Of a stretch of 64,000 bases of DNA, positions 62,470 through 64,000 are shown piece after piece. Source of the DNA: Trichoplusia ni (taxonomy: Eukaryota > Arthropoda > Insecta > Lepidoptera > Noctuidae); assembly GCF_003590095.1 (NCBI RefSeq), contig NC_039481.1:13051895-13115894 (forward strand), read 5' to 3'. The position numbers were made by a program, and so were the translations under genes. Within the stretch, counting starts at the first letter, position 1. Every line of letters begins with the position of its first letter. The notes under the pieces were generated by a model. The model saw only the letters and a program-made list of their open reading frames with translations, did not search any database and was not told the DNA's origin.

Positions 62470-63238
62470 TCAGATGACGTGTTGAGGAGGTTCCTCGTCG
62501 CTCTTCATGAGGACGTAGGCGACGGGGCGCTTGACGTCGGCGGGGGGAGGGGAGGGCGTCCTGCGCGGAGGGCAGCCGCAAGGCGAGAGGGCGCTGCTGT
62601 ACAGTGCGCTGCTGTATAGAGCGCCACCGTATAGTGCCTGGAGAAAGAGGCGGGATTTAAAATAGGTACTAATTTAGATGAGGCGAGGCCATTATGTGTC
62701 GTGCTGTTTTTGTCCATGACGATTGAACATATTTGAACTAAGTGACTGCCTCACTGAGCTAAGTGCCGTTTATTTTGATTTTCTAGTCTCATTGAAGACA
62801 AGAGAAAATAGTATCCATAATAAAACTAAAACAGCATTTGAAATTTGCAGAAAAAAGGTTAACATCAAAGTGACTTTCAAAATAATTCTTAAATAAAAAA
62901 AAACTCATATCAATACCTTGTTGTAGATTACCTGCAAATGCGCCAACTCGGCAGCTAGCTTGCCATCATCAGAGGGTATCTTCGCGAAAGGGTAGAACGG
63001 GTAAGGCAGGGGTGGGAACAGCGCTCTGCTCAGCTCTGGCTTGTCTGGCAGTAAGTGGTGCGGCATGGAATGCAGCTGAGGATGTACCGGGTGCGGTACA
63101 GACGGCGTCACCAGTCTCGGTACAGGCGCCATCAAACCGTTTATGCCGAAACCGAATTTCGGCTCTTTCTTGACAAGTGGTTTCGGCTTTCGTCGCGGAC
63201 GATACTTGTAGTCGGGATGTTCCTTCATGTGTAATGCC
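62470..63238 (-). CDS. Group B Sox transcription factor, last two exons (partial gene)
   Basis: Exon 63238-62932 opens inside the HMG box: ALHMKEHPDYKYRPRRKPKPL is its invariant C-terminal end. It then reads KKEPKFGFGINGLMAPVPRLV and a Pro/His-rich region. The last exon, 62637-62470, reads ALYGGALYSSALYSS...KRPVAYVLMKSDEEPPQHVI and stops with TGA. The splice phase (one base before GCA) matches an intron cutting the HMG box, as expected for Sox21a/Sox21b-type insect genes and unlike intronless SoxNeuro and Dichaete. The DNA-binding N-terminal part lies beyond base 64,000. HMG proteins of this group bind ACAAT-type sites in embryonic and neural patterning. Two donors 15 bp apart (after HLQ, or after VIYNK) are both in phase. 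Confidence 0.88.
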
Positions 63239-64000
63239 CTAGGGAAATAAGAAAGGGTAATTATTTTATTTTTTGAAAACGTTGTATAGTACGGTTTACA
63301 GTATAAAAATAACGGAAATGAATATAAACGTTTCTTTATCCACATTTACCCCAAAAATTCGAAATTAACCCTGAGTTTCGTACACGCAGTCTGTCTAGTA
63401 AACAAAGAAACAAATGATACAGTCAAAATATGATTGTCAATCCGTGCACGTACGCGTGTACGCCCCACCCTGGAATAATATACATTGGGCCGTTTTTCCT
63501 TCACACTTAATTTGAACACCCTACTTTTGAATAAACTTCATCTTTCACATCCTTCACATGATTGTTGATTCTCTCGTCGACGGCGACGTATCCTCTCGGC
63601 TCTCAAGGAAACATCAACACTCCGAGCATTATCAGCAAAAACAAACGCGGAAGATAGCCGACATCGCGAAATCGAAAGCATAACTCAATTCACACCACAA
63701 TACTATAAGTTTAGCGTCAAAATGCCACAATGAAACGCCGCTGGGCGATATAACATTATTATTTATGCAATAAAGCGTGCAATTGTCGCGAACGCCTGGC
63801 CGCCCTTAAAACAACAATGTCGATTCAACAATGCGCGGATTATTGCATTGTCCCCGTCACAATCGGCATTCTGTGTATACCACGGCACTATGTGCGTTTG
63901 GTATGCATGCGAAACCGTATTGTGTAGGCGTGGAATAGAGTTCAATTTGGAGTGGGAGGACGTGTGTTTATGACGTGTAGTGTTGCGAATGAGTCGACAC
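63239..64000 (-). other. Intron of the Sox gene, running out of the window
   Basis: No exon with an HMG N-terminal half is present, so the previous exon lies beyond the window. Three SOX-type cores sit close together: AACAATG at 63,813-63,819 and 63,827-63,833, and CATTGT at 63,846-63,851. Confidence 0.5.

Overview
This window is eukaryotic nuclear DNA from an insect, almost certainly a moth. Its genes have short exons with GT-AG introns. Its spacers are AT-rich and carry tRNA-derived SINE pieces, Helitron-like ends and LINE tails of types I associate with Lepidoptera. It also holds a complete 2,472-bp piggyBac element whose 594-codon transposase is, as far as I can recall, nearly identical to the cabbage looper (Trichoplusia ni) element. 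T. ni or a close noctuid is therefore the best guess; this is inference, not proof.

Layout. From 0.3 to 3.8 kb on the minus strand lie two unrecognised coding units: a 230-residue membrane protein and an 817-residue Cys/Pro-rich protein. They are in one reading frame, separated by a single TGA plus six codons. A PIG-W homologue (4.3-5.6 kb, +) and a PGAP5/MPPE1 homologue (8.6-11.0 kb, -) follow tail to tail; both act on GPI anchors. Next come a FAM122/PABIR homologue (11.8-18.8 kb, +; a PP2A-B55 inhibitor family) and cyclin B3 (24.1-27.6 kb, -), also tail to tail, then Pex1 (28.6-36.6 kb, +; peroxisomal AAA ATPase). From 36.6 to 62.5 kb is a gene-poor stretch with transposon debris, a MITE, the intact piggyBac, and GC-rich islands with SOX-like and E2F-like motifs. 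The window ends with the 3' part of a group B Sox gene (62.5-63.2 kb, -), whose first exon lies beyond base 64,000.

Genes alternate in orientation. Three divergent spacers (3.84-4.33, 11.02-11.83 and 27.57-28.60 kb) are probable promoter regions, and the one shared by cyclin B3 and Pex1 has a cluster of Myb-type AACGG and CCAAT motifs. Exon borders were placed by eye from splice consensus and phase. The summed exon lengths are whole codons for every complete spliced gene. No database search was run.
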